64,000 nt of DNA from Daphnia carinata (GCF_022539665.2 NC_081334.1:2232001-2296000); one strand, 5' to 3'; numbered from the stretch's first letter, positions 47,649-58,901 are shown. The notes: a model not told the origin generated them from the sequence alone. Numbers and translations: made by a program.

Positions 47649-47972
47649 TTAACTAACACGTTGGCTGCCACGCCACTACTATCTACTATAGCTACATCGC
47701 TATCTAAAGGATAGCGACCAAGGGGGACTGAGGACAGTCCGGGCTGAAACGGCGATGAGACCTTTACGGAAATGCACATCCCAGGTCTACATCGCCGTCT
47801 CGAACAAGGGATTCCCTATGGTGCATTGCCTATGGGCCATTCGGCCAATCTTGGGCAGTGGCGCTGCTCCACCCCATGGCAGATAGCCATGGAGCAGAAC
47901 AGCGCGGCCCGTCCCTGTCAAGCTACAAAAAAAAGGGGATAAAAGGTGGGTGGCAGCCAACGGGTTAGTTAA
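47649..47972. mobile_element. TTAA-flanked MITE with inverted ends (piggyBac-like)
   Basis: Left end CTAACACGTTGGCTGCCAC (47653 on) and right end, on the minus strand from 47968, CTAACCCGTTGGCTGCCAC match at 18 of 19 positions. Both are flanked directly by TTAA (47649-47652 and 47969-47972). The interior is about 280 bp, GC-rich and non-coding. TTAA duplication is the hallmark of the piggyBac superfamily; the assignment rests on ends and target only. Confidence 0.8.
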
Positions 47973-48009
47973 CAATAAACATTGCAAAACACACACAATA
48001 CCAAAACGA

Positions 48010-48350
48010 AGAGGCGAAGACGCGGCGACCACGAAGCGAAGACGGGATGGCGGGCGAGGCGAAGGCGGGTCGACCACGAGGCGAAGAAGGGATGACCGGC
48101 GGGGCGAAGACATGGGCGACGGGCGAGGCGAAGACGCGGCGACTGGCGAGGCGACGGGCAAGGCGAAGACGCGGCGACTGGCGAGGCGAAGACGCGGCGA
48201 CTGGCGAGGCGACGGGCAAGGCGAAGACGCGGCGACTGGCGAGGCGACGGGCGAGGTGAAGACGGGCGTGGAGAAGAGGAAGAAGGCTTTGGCGACGGGC
48301 AAGGCGACGGGCGAGGTGAAGACGGGCGTGGAGAAGAGGAAGAAGGCTTT
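48010..48350. repeat. GC-rich minisatellite
   Basis: Degenerate repeats of GGCGAGGCGAAGACGCGGCG type with variants, ending in a direct duplication of about 61 bp (the GTGAAGACGGGCGTGGAGAA unit occurs twice). Most frames are open on both strands because the modules are multiples of three. A plus-strand ORF (47950-48414) would encode a very basic, Arg/Lys/Gly-rich protein. Confidence 0.85.
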
Positions 48351-48438
48351 GTTCTGTATCGTAAATGTAAAGAAAAAGAATTACTTAGTGGGAAATAAAA
48401 GATTGCTGATGTAGCCAAATGTATGAAAGCAATTTGAC

Positions 48439-48997
48439 TTACTTTTGTTGTCCAATGGCTAGAAATACTGTAGGGCCAGCAAATAGGCAGCAGACGGCAA
48501 AGAGTTGGCAGTCCTATGGTTGAATATTGAATTTATCAATCACACAAACTATACTAGGTATGAGAAAAGTTTACCAATGCCAATTTAAATTGTGTTGAAG
48601 TACATGTCTTTGTCTGTTGGTAGACAACTACCGAAATGGCTGTGGTTACAGTTGGCACTGCAGCATAAGACGAATTTGGTGCACCTGTTAGATTACAATT
48701 GACAGGAGACCATAAGCGGTTAAAGATTAGAAGAATAATATTATGGTATTCCTACGCATAGGATTTGCATCTTTGGTGACATTCCTCAACGGGAAGTATC
48801 CTTTACAAATGAAGTTTCATGAGCTAAACCTTAAAAGCAAATCCGTCAGTGAGATTCTGATAACAAAACATAAGTCTTATACCTCTCAATGAGCACCAGA
48901 ATAGTTTGATGAATGCAACATAATGGGTTGCGAATAGTTTTTTGGTTTGACAGCTGACATAGGTGATTACAAGACATGTAACACAAAAACCAAGCAT
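48439..48997 (-). CDS. Unrecognised small multi-pass membrane protein, four exons
   Basis: Not recognised. Exons 48997-48883, 48800-48756, 48684-48575 and 48513-48439 (stop TAA) join in phase through GT-AG sites to 114 residues if the ATG at 48997 (MLGFCVTCLVITYVSC) is used. Upstream sequence in the same frame is open but has no ATG, and an intron of about 75 bp (GTATGT to CCTAG) may precede it, so the true N-terminus could be longer. Hydrophobic stretches are LGFCVTCLVITYV near the start, a middle one with TVTTAISVVVY, and QLFAVCCLFAGPTVFLAIG near the C-terminus. The order suggests three or four membrane spans with a short QQK tail. The neighbouring DNA is repeat-rich, yet introns of 60-90 bp are typical of genes in this window. 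Confidence 0.5.
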
Positions 48998-51034
48998 TTT
49001 GTGGGCTTCACTTGCAAAACACACTCTAGGATGAAAACACACAGAACCACCATTAGATTTTCTTGAATTTTCCCTTGGAATACGACATACTTCACAAAAA
49101 CTTTCGAACACAGGTTTCACTACTCCCAGTCACCAAGTAAGCAGTGGCACAGCAGCGTCATCTTGTTTTCCAATTAATAACCGTAATATTCGTAAAAATT
49201 GAAAATCTTGTTTTTTCGAGACGGGAACGGCACTGATGTGAACTCTTTTAACAAACTTCTTGAGCGTGAATGACAAATATGGGGGGCCACCTCCCCCCCC
49301 CATATTTGTATCATTTCAATTTTATTTAAACAAATGCAGCGACCAAAATCATGAACAGCATTTTTATAATATAGCGATTTAACCTGTTTTTTTACTGTCT
49401 TTTATTTATTGATTCAAAAACCTAGATATTTCTAGGAAATACATAATTTGGGTTCACAATTCAACAAGAAGCTTGATTGCACTTCACATCTAGAAATTTC
49501 GCAACTTCACACATCTCTGGATTTCAAGCTATTAAACATTAATGCTGTCTGACAATACAGTTTTCTTTGTTGAACAACTGCAATATTATTTCGGCCATAT
49601 GTTTCACGGAAAAAATTCTCCACTGAGACAAGGACGTCGATTGAGCGTTGTCGTGTGCCTATTTCAGTTAAATGGATTACACCTTCATTTTTCTGCTCCG
49701 AATACATCATTTTTGCCTGGAATTTTGTTTTGAATGGTATAGTTAGAATACATTGCATTGTGTTCATTAGCTTAGATCACTTACTTTTTGTCATACGTTC
49801 TTTAATTGCGTGAGGCTGTGAAATCGTCGACAGGCGATATCTGAATGAGGAAGTCAGCAAAGAGATTGCAGACTCTTGAATAAACTCAATTCTGGGAATT
49901 ACGATTATATCGAATGCAAAATATTAATAGCTCACAGTAAAATGAACACTAAATGAATCTAATCAGCTTTACACTATCCAATTATAACGTTGAAAAGAAA
50001 AAAAAAAAAAAAAGCTATTTGTCCGCATAAAAGAACCAACGCAGACTGGAAGTTTAACAAAAATAAGGAAAAAAATTAATTACGCAAAAAAAGTTAATCA
50101 GTAGCGGTCCATCTATCAGCCACAGAATAACAGAAATGTGATTCAGCCCAATCTAGAAAGCAAAATATTTTTTTGTTTTGTTATTGAAGAATGTATGTGT
50201 TCACTACAAACAAAAATGAGTAGTTGAAATATCTACCATAAAATGCCACTTTGAATGGCTGATCCTCCGTCATACAATGTCCTTCCAAAAAGTTATCAAA
50301 CAGTTAAATTGTGTGTCATTGGCTGGCTGCTCTATGTGCTAATGAAAAAAAAATGTTGGGTAAACCCATTCAAAAATTCAACGTTAGACATATACTTCTT
50401 CTTAACCTCCTGATTTGATCATCCTTGAAAATGACTGCTGGACAGATTAGGAGGCATCCGTAACATTACATTAGCAACACAGTTTTACCCGGGAAATCCT
50501 AAAAGAGAGAAAAAGAACAATTAAACTGTGTTGCATTTTACTAATAAAAAAGAGTGAAATATTTTGATAGTACATCAAGTTTTATCCTACAGCTGATTAA
50601 TGGTAAGACAAATGTAATCATCACCCTTAGGGTAGACATTTTCCGAAGTCCTGTTCGCCATGTCCCTGCTTTCTTTCAGCAGCGTTCCACCTAAAATGGC
50701 AAATGTTTGATTAACGTTAGAAAATTAGATATCTCTGAAGAAATGCATTACCCTGTGTAACATACTTGACGATGATGGAGAATCCTTGTTCCATCATGCA
50801 ATAAGAAGCTATATGGCAGTTGCCAGAAAGCCTGGATGGAAAAATCTATTCATTAGATTAATATTGATGGAATTTTATTGTACCATTTGCCTTTCAATTT
50901 ATTCATTCGATGCATGTTTATGGGATTTATCGTACCATTTGCCTGTCAAGCATTTCCTACTGCATAGGTGTTCGGGAATAATCACGGCTGTACGAACTTT
51001 GTGCTACAACTTGAATATGGCTCGTTGTTGTATC
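48998..51034. other. AT-rich interval without recognised gene
   Basis: Contains the putative leader of the 48439-48997 gene (to about 49120). The rest is AT-rich. A short direct repeat with GTACCATTTGCCT occurs at about 50880 and 50932. The minus ORF at 49507-49767 has no recognisable content. Confidence 0.5.
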
Positions 51035-51300
51035 TGCTGAGGGCTTACATTACCGAAGCTGACTCTTGCTCACAGTTGGGTAAATCTATTAGATGGATTA
51101 GAATTTTCATTGATGTGACATAAAGGATGTCATCTAAAATAATGGATGAGACGGCACTATATTATGTTGACTTTCTAGACTGCTTCTGCCACGGACAAAT
51201 CACACCTGCACGCTCGACAGATCGTCAGCTGTTGGTAGTGTAGGTAGATATAGTCATAATTAGTTAACCGATCCACATCTGCCATATTTCGAAATCATCG
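51035..51300 (-). repeat. Duplicated segment A', inverted copy
   Basis: Reverse-complement partner of 43110-43385: GGCAGATGTGGATCGGTTAA is read on the minus strand from about 51288 leftward, followed by CAGCTGACGATCTGTCG and TAGTGCCGTCTC. Confidence 0.8.
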
Positions 51301-51440
51301 CCCTTCGCTTTACAGACGTATGAAAAGAAACCGTGAAAACTATGGCAATATGGCAACCCGTTTTACCCAAATATTTCTGCTGCATCGCGCTAGCGCTGTA
51401 GCGTACTGGCGCGCTAGCAATGTATCAAATATTCGGTGTA

Positions 51441-52069
51441 TTTAAAAAACGATTAACTTAATGAAAAAATAGCAATTTTCCCGGAATCAGCATTTAATTT
51501 TGAGTATATCTTGTGATATTCAACCAATGCCGATGAGTGCCAGTTTTTGCAGAATTTTTTTTTAAGCCCGACTAAATAAGCCTGACTAAATAAGCCCGAC
51601 TTTTCTTATTTTTTCGTTTTTTACGTTTAATTAAAAAACCATAAGACCAATTGAAAAATAAATTTGATTTCCATGATAAGCATTCGATTCTGAATCGAAA
51701 TCATTTATTTTAAGCGAAATTTAAAATTTACCCAAAAATGAAAAACTGCAAAGGCTATATAGCCTTACCACTTTCGCCAAAATCGGCCAAAAAATGACAT
51801 CTCTTGGAATTCGACGAAAATCACTCAGTATAATCAAAATTTAACGCTGATTCATAAAGTCATTCATCTTCTTGTCAAGTTAGCCGTTTTTGAATTACAT
51901 CGAATATTCGTGCAAAAATAAGTCGGGCTTATTTAGTCGGGCTTAGAAATTTTTTCTACAAAAGCCGGCACTCATCGGAATTGGTTGAACATCACAAGGT
52001 ATACACAAAATTAAATGCTGATTCCGGGAAAATTGCTATTTTTTTCATTAAGTTAATCGTTTTTTAAAA
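51441..52069. mobile_element. Fold-back element with 150-bp inverted arms
   Basis: 51441-51600 and the reverse complement of 51921-52069 are nearly identical: ACGATTAACTTAATGAAAAA, GCAATTTTCCCGGAATCAGC, GATGAGTGCC and AAGCCCGACTAAATAAGC. About 320 bp separate the arms, and this loop carries the dispersed repeat also found at 42730-42912. No transposase ORF. The sequence just left of the left arm (GCGCTAGC and AATATTCGGTGTATTT) recurs at 55560-55880. Confidence 0.85.
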
Positions 52070-52209
52070 CATAAAACAAACAAATGAAAAACAAATACTA
52101 AGGTATTCAAGTTACTATGACAGCTCTATTACTATGCAATTCCACAAGTCACCTGAAGGCATAAAAATACTTGTTGTATGCAGTTAAGTGTATAGTATCA
52201 CCAAAGCAT

Positions 52210-52735
52210 TAAACAAGTAACTAATTGCACCTGAAACTCCACTGGCCAGACAGCAGGTCATATACTTGAGCACAGGTGATTTTTCCCATGTTAACTATTT
52301 ACACATTTAGTGTCACTGTCATTTAAAATATGAAACAAGAGGAAATGAGTTTACAAGAGAGGAAGCTTAACCATAGAATCATTACCAGGATGTGTGGAAA
52401 TGAAATTATGAATATCACAGCTGTTATAATTTTCAGAATATTTTACTTTTACATAAAACATTCTCCAATTCATATTTTTTCTTTTCTTATCCTATATCAA
52501 TAAAATTTAAAACAAATCAATGTAGAAAACTTCTGCTTGTGAAAGTAAACATGTACCTGAACATTCATTGAAGGCCAACAATTCCTAATTGGCTTCCACA
52601 CACCATTCCAGAACGTAACCAGTGGTAGTTACTTGAAAAATATCTTGCATCTGTTTAAAATGTTTGTATCTGGTAAACTTAAAACCTGTTGCTAATGAAT
52701 AATAAATTTATGAACAAAAATTCACCACGAAGGTA
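52210..52735 (-). repeat. Duplicated segment B', inverted copy
   Basis: Minus-strand partner of 45245-45790, sharing GGTGTGTGGAAGCCAATTAG, ACTACCACTGG and GTTTCAGGTGCAATTAGTT. It ends at the TACCTTCGTGGT motif, where a SINE has inserted. Confidence 0.85.
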
Positions 52736-52952
52736 ATTGTGATTTAGCTTTAAGTGCGACTGGTGTATCTGCACCAGATTCACGGGTTTGCCTAGCAATC
52801 CCTTACGCACGAGTGATTATTGTTTTTTGTTGAGTTGATATTTTTTTTTTTTTTTTTTTAAGGAAGGCAAGGATTGTTGGGGGTGGTGGGAATCGAACAC
52901 GAGGTAACTATCTACGAAGGTATGGCGACAGCCACTGTGCCAGGACCGCACA
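52736..52952 (-). mobile_element. tRNA-derived SINE with target-site duplication
   Basis: 217 bp flanked by a perfect 12-bp duplication ACCACGAAGGTA (52724-52735 and 52953-52964). Read on the minus strand it starts with a tRNA-like head: A box TGGCACAGTGG, B box GTTCGATTCCC. This is followed by a CCACCACCCCC segment, a run of about 19 A (52841-52859 region) and a unique tail. The homologous segment at 45245-45790 has one uninterrupted copy of the target, so it preserves the empty site. Insertion therefore postdates the duplication. Confidence 0.85.
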
Positions 52953-53073
52953 ACCACGAAGGTATTTGCCTATTGTTTCGTTGAAAACTCAAATACCTAC
53001 TGTATTACCTATGGTAAATTGTCTGCTAATGTAGCAGGCATTCACACGTATCAGACTTCAGGTCAGGCTTGCA

Positions 53074-53333
53074 ACGCCATTTATTGGACTTCAGGTCATG
53101 CTTGGGACGCCATCTATTGGAATTCCGGTTATGCTTAGGACAGCATCTATTGGATTTCAACGCCATCTATCGGACTTCAGTAGGGTTGTAATGGACTTCA
53201 TACCAGGCTTCCAACGCCATCTATTTACTCACTCAAGCCATCTAGTGCTTAGAAATAACAATCCAAAGCCATCTAGTGCCAAGAAATAGAACTTCTAGCG
53301 GTTGGATTAGCAACAACACAGCGCCATCTGTTG
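53074..53333 (-). repeat. AGATGGCG-box array, inverted counterpart
   Basis: Eight CGCCATCT-type boxes (AGATGGCG on the minus strand) at irregular 20-55 bp spacing, several followed by ATTGGACTTCA. It sits beyond segment B' just as the 44897-45180 array sits beyond segment B, so T-B order is conserved in both copies, though the units have diverged. Confidence 0.8.
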
Positions 53334-55383
53334 TATCGAGATTCATTCATTTAGACTTTGAACTAAATGCAGACAATTTATAGCCATCTGACGTTGATAA
53401 AACAAACCATAAGAATTTTACTAAGAAAGATAAACATTAACAGATAATAGTGATTAACTTTCTATAATGGTTTACTTACCATCGGTATATGAAGTAATTT
53501 TGCCGCAAGGTGGTCCCCAAAGTAGCAGAGGAACAATGACTTCCTTTAGCCATCTGCATGCAATTAATTTACCACAGGGTGGGCATTATGGGTCACTTTT
53601 TTAATTCCTCATGTTTTTTTTTTCGTTTTCTTTCTGCCTCTGCTCCCCCAACCTGTTCCTGTATTGATACAACTTCACGTCATGGTAGAAACTGCACTGA
53701 GGCAAATAAACCTTCGATTTATGCTTACCGATATTCCCAGAGAATTGGATGAAAAGCTTTCTAAACGTTACCGCATAACAGTAACCTTTGTTGTTCCAAA
53801 ATCTCTTGCGTTAACTAACATGAAATAAAGTAAAATTCAATCAAGGATTCTTCAATGTGATGGATGTTCAGTATCAATGGTTTTCACGTGTCCTTTCCTT
53901 GTAGAGGATAACTCAGTTCTGACTCAACGCAATCTTTATTAGTAATCCGAAAGAGGTCTGTCGCATTTTCGCTCAAAAACGGATTCGTTTCCTTTCAGCG
54001 ACACAAATGCGCAACACCTGACACACCTGAAATCTAAATAGGCCAATCTGATATATTATGTTATATTGTATACGTTATGTATATATACGTGCCGCCAATG
54101 CCAGCCCGCACTAGTCACTGCAGTATTTAATGCGTTCATACACTGCGGTTTGAGTGTAATAGTGGATGACCTAAAATTGTTTGAAACAACAGTCAGGTAA
54201 AACTCTGTTACCTCACCGTCCTCTGCGTCAATTTCATTACTGTAGTAGGGCAGTAGAAATTTTGACGGCAAGGATACAAGGAGAAGATGGCGTGTTTGAA
54301 AAAATTGCTCAAGATGGCTGTATGATGGAGAAATGGATAGCTAATGAAAAATCTCCGTATGTAGAAATTGGCGGACACGATATGACGGACGCCACGGCGA
54401 TGCACTCAATTAGGTACTACATCATCATCTGGCAGCGCCATTCTTCTTTCGGCTCCTTGTTGGGGCTTGCATCAGGAACTAAATAGTTTTCGTCCGGATT
54501 TTCAGGTTCTTCTTTCCCAAGTTCCGGCTCCTATACTGGTTGTTCATTCCTCAACTGTATTCACCTTCCAGACCTTGTCGGGAAGAAATAGAAAAAAATA
54601 ACAAGTGTAACATCATTCAAAAAGCAAAAAAAAACAAAAGCAGATGAAATTCAAAAAATTTTTAGGGATACTTGTTTCTTAGCAGAAATCCCTTGCCTCA
54701 TTAAGGATATCACTGACACCCTTGCTTACATCAAGGCTTAGGTCTTGACAAAAATCTGAACCTGTGGCTAGGCCGTTGCAACAAGCTCATCTGCTAGGGG
54801 CTATCTCTGTATTTCACAACTTTAACATTAATGTGTGGATTGTATATGATGCAAATTCTTTTATGTGCTTTGGGGTGACAGAAACCCATCAACACAAAGA
54901 GACCTGTTGAAGAAAAAGATTATTATGAGACGAAAACAAACATGGATGTTAACATTCCCACAAGAACTAGTCTTAATTTTTCAAACTTTCAAGTTTTACA
55001 CATCTCAAAAGCTATCAAATATACAGTCTACAAGACGTGAATAAGAGCTCTGTTAATCAAGAAGTTACAACTGAAGATTTTAAACAAAGTAGATTAAAAC
55101 CAATGCTTCGAGAAACCTAGTAGCTGGTGTCACCTCTAAAAGCACTTGCAGTATCCAATACTCTCGACTGAATTAATGTTATCTACAGCAAATAGCTGCA
55201 CCTCCCATACAAACAGTGACCAAACAAGGACTAATAACTGTATAACATAGTGAAAAAAAGAAACACATTATCTGCAGTGATATTCCATTATTCCGTTAAC
55301 CATACATTTCCTAACACACGACATAAATGATAATGAGAGACTCTACAAATGAGAGTGTATGCTAAACCATGGCTAAATCCTTC
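53334..55383. other. AT-rich interval without recognised gene
   Basis: About 2 kb. ORFs at 53558-53752 and 54181-54486 were examined: the first has a cysteine cluster (CSCIDTTSRHGRNC) but no full EGF spacing, the second no recognisable motif. Neither has splice-site support. Confidence 0.45.
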
Positions 55384-55524
55384 AAAAACCGCGATTTGAC
55401 GGTTTGTACACGCAGTTTGTACCCGCGGTGTAAACTGCAGTTTACATCGCGGTTTTGCACGGTTTGCACCGCGGTTTTACGGTTTGCACCGCGGATTTGC
55501 GGTTTGAAAAACCGCGGTTTGCCC
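55384..55524. repeat. Cluster of AAACCGCGGTTT-type palindromic units
   Basis: About ten variants of GCGGTTTGCA, CCGCGGTTT and GGTTTGAAAAACCG in 140 bp, many self-complementary. No coding pattern. Confidence 0.8.
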
Positions 55525-55559
55525 TGATCAAAGACGATCGGGGCCGAGCCCTACCTACA

Positions 55560-55880
55560 GCGTTACCGCGATGCAGCCCAAATATTCGGTGTATTCCCAA
55601 AACAATTGATTTAATGACAAAAAATACAATTTTGTGATTTTCACAAAATTACAGTGTCAGATTTTACAGGTTTTTGAGGGAAAATTCCCACGGTACACGC
55701 GCCAGTGTCATAGCGTGCCAGTACGCAATAGCGTAACGCTATGCAATACAAATATTCCGTGCGTTTCCAAAACGGTTGATTTAATGAAAAAAAAATACAA
55801 TTTTCTCGGAACTAGTATTCAGGCTTGAATATAATTCTGTGATTCCCAAAAAATTTTCAATTGATGCCAGATTTTTTACA
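55560..55880 (+). repeat. Two tandem copies of the fold-back flank family
   Basis: CAAATATTCGGTGTATTCCC at about 55577 and CAAATATTCCGTGCGTTTCC at about 55746 start units about 170 bp apart, each continuing with TTGATTTAATGA and a poly-A/CAATTTT stretch. Both resemble 51425-51560. GC-rich palindromic bits (AGCGTAACGCT) lie between. Confidence 0.65.
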
Positions 55881-56380
55881 CATTTTTTTATACATATACT
55901 CAAATTCGAGCGCTGATTCCGGTTGTACTATTAGTTTTCCCGTTAGTTATATAGTTTTTAATAAAACGCAATCGTAGCAGTTACGGCGCACATAACTTTT
56001 TGAATGTAATTACTCGAAAAGTAGTAGTCCCATGTGAAAATAAATAATAACTATCGTGATCCTCGTTAAATTTTGAATCTAAATCACGTGTAAAAAAAAC
56101 AGTTTTGGCTTTGAGGCGTACAGAATATTACACAATAAACATCGTGTGTATTGATTTGGCTCACCACCATACAATGAGATGAGCTAAGTGCAGTTGAAAC
56201 ACCGTAAAAAACGACGGAATAGCACATTAAAACATAAACGATATTTAGGTAGTTCCTTACGTCAAATAACATGTTTTGTTGCAGGTAATGGCGACACTGC
56301 ATATGGTTGCATTGTCAAACTTCCCCATTGTCTTGAGATCATCTGTAGCACAACCAAAAAGGTTTGTATCTAGGCCTGTT

Positions 56381-58901
56381 TTACATGTCGTCTGCAGTAA
56401 AAAGACCTGGTCGTTCTTGATATAAGGAGCCGCGTGGAACAGCCGTGGCCAAGGTCGCTTCGGTCGTAGCTATTGAGACGCAGTAAGCTGACGTGTGCCC
56501 GAGCGTACCATGTCTCCGCAGCCCAGTTCCGTTACTCATTTCAAACATAACTAAAGAACGCACAAAGAAAACTGATCTGCTTGCTTTCTGATTACAAAAC
56601 CAACCGAAATGAATGTCTTTAAACATACCAGAGTTGGGTCTAGCATTGTGGGCGTCTTCGTCTTCGCAGCAACGGACGAAACAGCAACAAATTTGCGAGA
56701 ATCTCCGTCTCCGAGTGCAAGATCGAACCATCATGCGCCGAAAGTTGGTTGACATGAACCTATATATTTACAAAAATGCCTCTCATAATTAAAAAATCAC
56801 GCGATATTATTGCCTTTCTCAACTTACCCGTATATAACAGGATTGATGCAACTGTGAACAAACGGCAGCAAATAGAAAACAAAACGTAATTGGTAAACCG
56901 TGTGGTCATAGCTGGGCAGGCCCCACTTGATTATTACATTCAGTAATAGCCTTGGTCCCCAGCAAACGAGGAACAACAAAACGACCAATATCAGCATCTT
57001 GATGACCTGGTCAATCAAAATCAGTTCAAGTACCACCGAATCGATTGCAACCGATCTTTTCAATGAGTTCCATTATTTAATTTTAGTAGCCTATCACCTG
57101 TTTACGGGCTTGTTTTGCACCGTCACCGCTGCGTGCATGGCCATACTTATTAGTCGGTTTACGAACGTGATGAGGCTCTTGGTGGTGAGACTGCATGTGA
57201 CTAAGCCGGCCTGTGACAGTGTTAAGTCCTGGGCCATGATTGGATCCCCATCCGGTTTGAACATTTTGTACGTCAAGACGGCGCGGTGAGCCACTGTTGC
57301 ATTCGCGTGTCATGGCCGTGATTTGCTTTGTCGAAAGCCATAGCTCCTGAATGACTCGTGAATAGCAGATAATCATGAGGAGCAGCGGGAGAACGAGCAT
57401 GATGAGGAGCTGGTAGAGAGCGATGACGAAACCGCTGTAAGCACCTAAACCTTGATCCTGACCGATATCTCCTGTATCCATACAATCTTCTGACAGATTC
57501 CATTGTTGTAATTCATTATTTTATTCCTTTATAAATGTAAATCATTTAGGTATTTCAAAATGTTAACTCACAGTGAACGGCAACAGATGTCTTGTTGTTA
57601 TAATAGATGTATGTGACACTGTCCTATTCGCATTCAAGTGATCAAACAAAAAATGAATTGTCTTTATGGTACTCTGTTAACGTAGTAAAAACTTACTCGG
57701 GCCCAAACGGACGGAGCTGTAAGTAAAAGGGCAAAAATCCAGACTGCAATTAAAGCTCTTCGGCAGTTGTGCAGCGTACAAAATGATCGTGACTTCATTG
57801 GGTATACAATCACTAAGTACCTAAAAAGAATTGAAAATATTAATAATAAATGAATCAAAATCTATGGCCAAATTTTTTTTGTGCTTCCAAGATACAAATT
57901 TAAAATACTAAGCCGACACTACCAACAAAACGGCAGGCTGTTATATATGCCGCTATTTATACATCGTATAATTTTGACATCGTTTTACTCTTCACAGCTG
58001 TCAGTCGTAAATTATGGTACATCAGCTGTCATTATCGATTAATAATTATCGATATTAGTCTACGTTATTCAGTCGACTTTGACTGCGCAACTATAATTCG
58101 ACCACAAATCAACGGATTACCAGCGACTATATCCCATAAGTCCTAATGGACGAAATTCAATCATGCGGAAGCAGAAAGCAATTACATATGAAGACCGAAG
58201 AACAATGACTTCCCTAAATCTACCGATGGCATTAGCTATAATTGATTAAATTTCAGCCCAAATTTGGGCAAGAAAGAAAAGAAAAAGATCACAAGCGTAA
58301 CTTTCGTAATCTTCATCTATATAGATTTGTCATTGCAGAAGACGACACGAGGGGCCAAACGTGACTTGGGTTTAACTACATGCCGCCTATAGATGTTTAA
58401 TCAACCGTAGCATTGGAATTGTAGACTATGCCCCCGCAGAGTTCCACTTTTCTTTGTTCAGAAGGCGTTTCCTTTTAAAACACACACACACACACACCCC
58501 CTTCCTTATTATATCAATTGAAGACGTCAATACGTACAAGTGGGCAAGCCTCATTCGTGTTTCACCCTCATAGAGCCTGCTTGTTAGTAGGGCAATAAAG
58601 GTCTTAGATGCGAGCCTGATAACAGTTGGAACAAAGTCGCTGGCTATGCCGTCATAACAATATCAAACCTTGTTTGCGAAATCAAAATAAAATGCGATAA
58701 AATAGTTGTGTTTACCTTTCTAAGCTGACTGCTGTGAGATTGAGGACGGAAGCGACAGCTGACAACATTTCCACGTAGTACTGGAGTTGACAGAGTCGGC
58801 CGCCTTTAGTCCACGGATTCAGAAAGTAGCCCATGGTCTCCAGCGGAGCGCTCACAGCTACCAAAAGAAGATCAGCCACCGCTAAGCTCACCAGAAACAT
58901 G
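56381..58901 (-). CDS. Rhodopsin-family (peptide-type) G protein-coupled receptor, TM1 exon missing
   Basis: Seven-transmembrane receptor of the plasma membrane, probably for a neuropeptide; ligand not assignable. Exons, 5' to 3': 58901-58716 (TM2 MFLVSLAVADLLLVA; conserved Cys in RLCQLQYYVEML; TM3 end LNLTAVSLER), 57820-57697 (YLVIVYPMKSRSF, TM4 ALIAVWIFALLLTAPSVWAR), about 57635-57584 (DSVTYIYYNNKTSVAVH, extracellular loop with an N-glycosylation site), 57486-57098 (loop Cys YCMDTGD, TM5 LYQLLIMLVLPLLLMIICYS, long basic third loop), 57006-56828 (TM6 VVLLFLVCWGPRLLLNVI, TM7 SCINPVIYG) and 56759-56381 (helix 8 FMSTNFRRMM, Cys-rich palmitoylation-type stretch). ERY replaces DRY, CWGP replaces CWxP with Gly, and NPVIY is the TM7 motif. 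The exon before 58901 must end in AA to form Asn and was not found in this window. Splicing of the tail after NSG is uncertain. Confidence 0.85.

Noticed and set aside
47787-48418. Minus-strand Pro/Ser/Arg-rich ORFs
   Set aside because: Open only because the minisatellite modules are multiples of three; no start context or splice support.
53558-53752. Possible EGF-like domain (CSCIDTTSRHGRNC)
   Set aside because: Only part of the cysteine pattern, no flanking exons in phase.
54181-54486. 101-codon ORF considered as a gene
   Set aside because: No recognisable motif, and no splice or polyA support.
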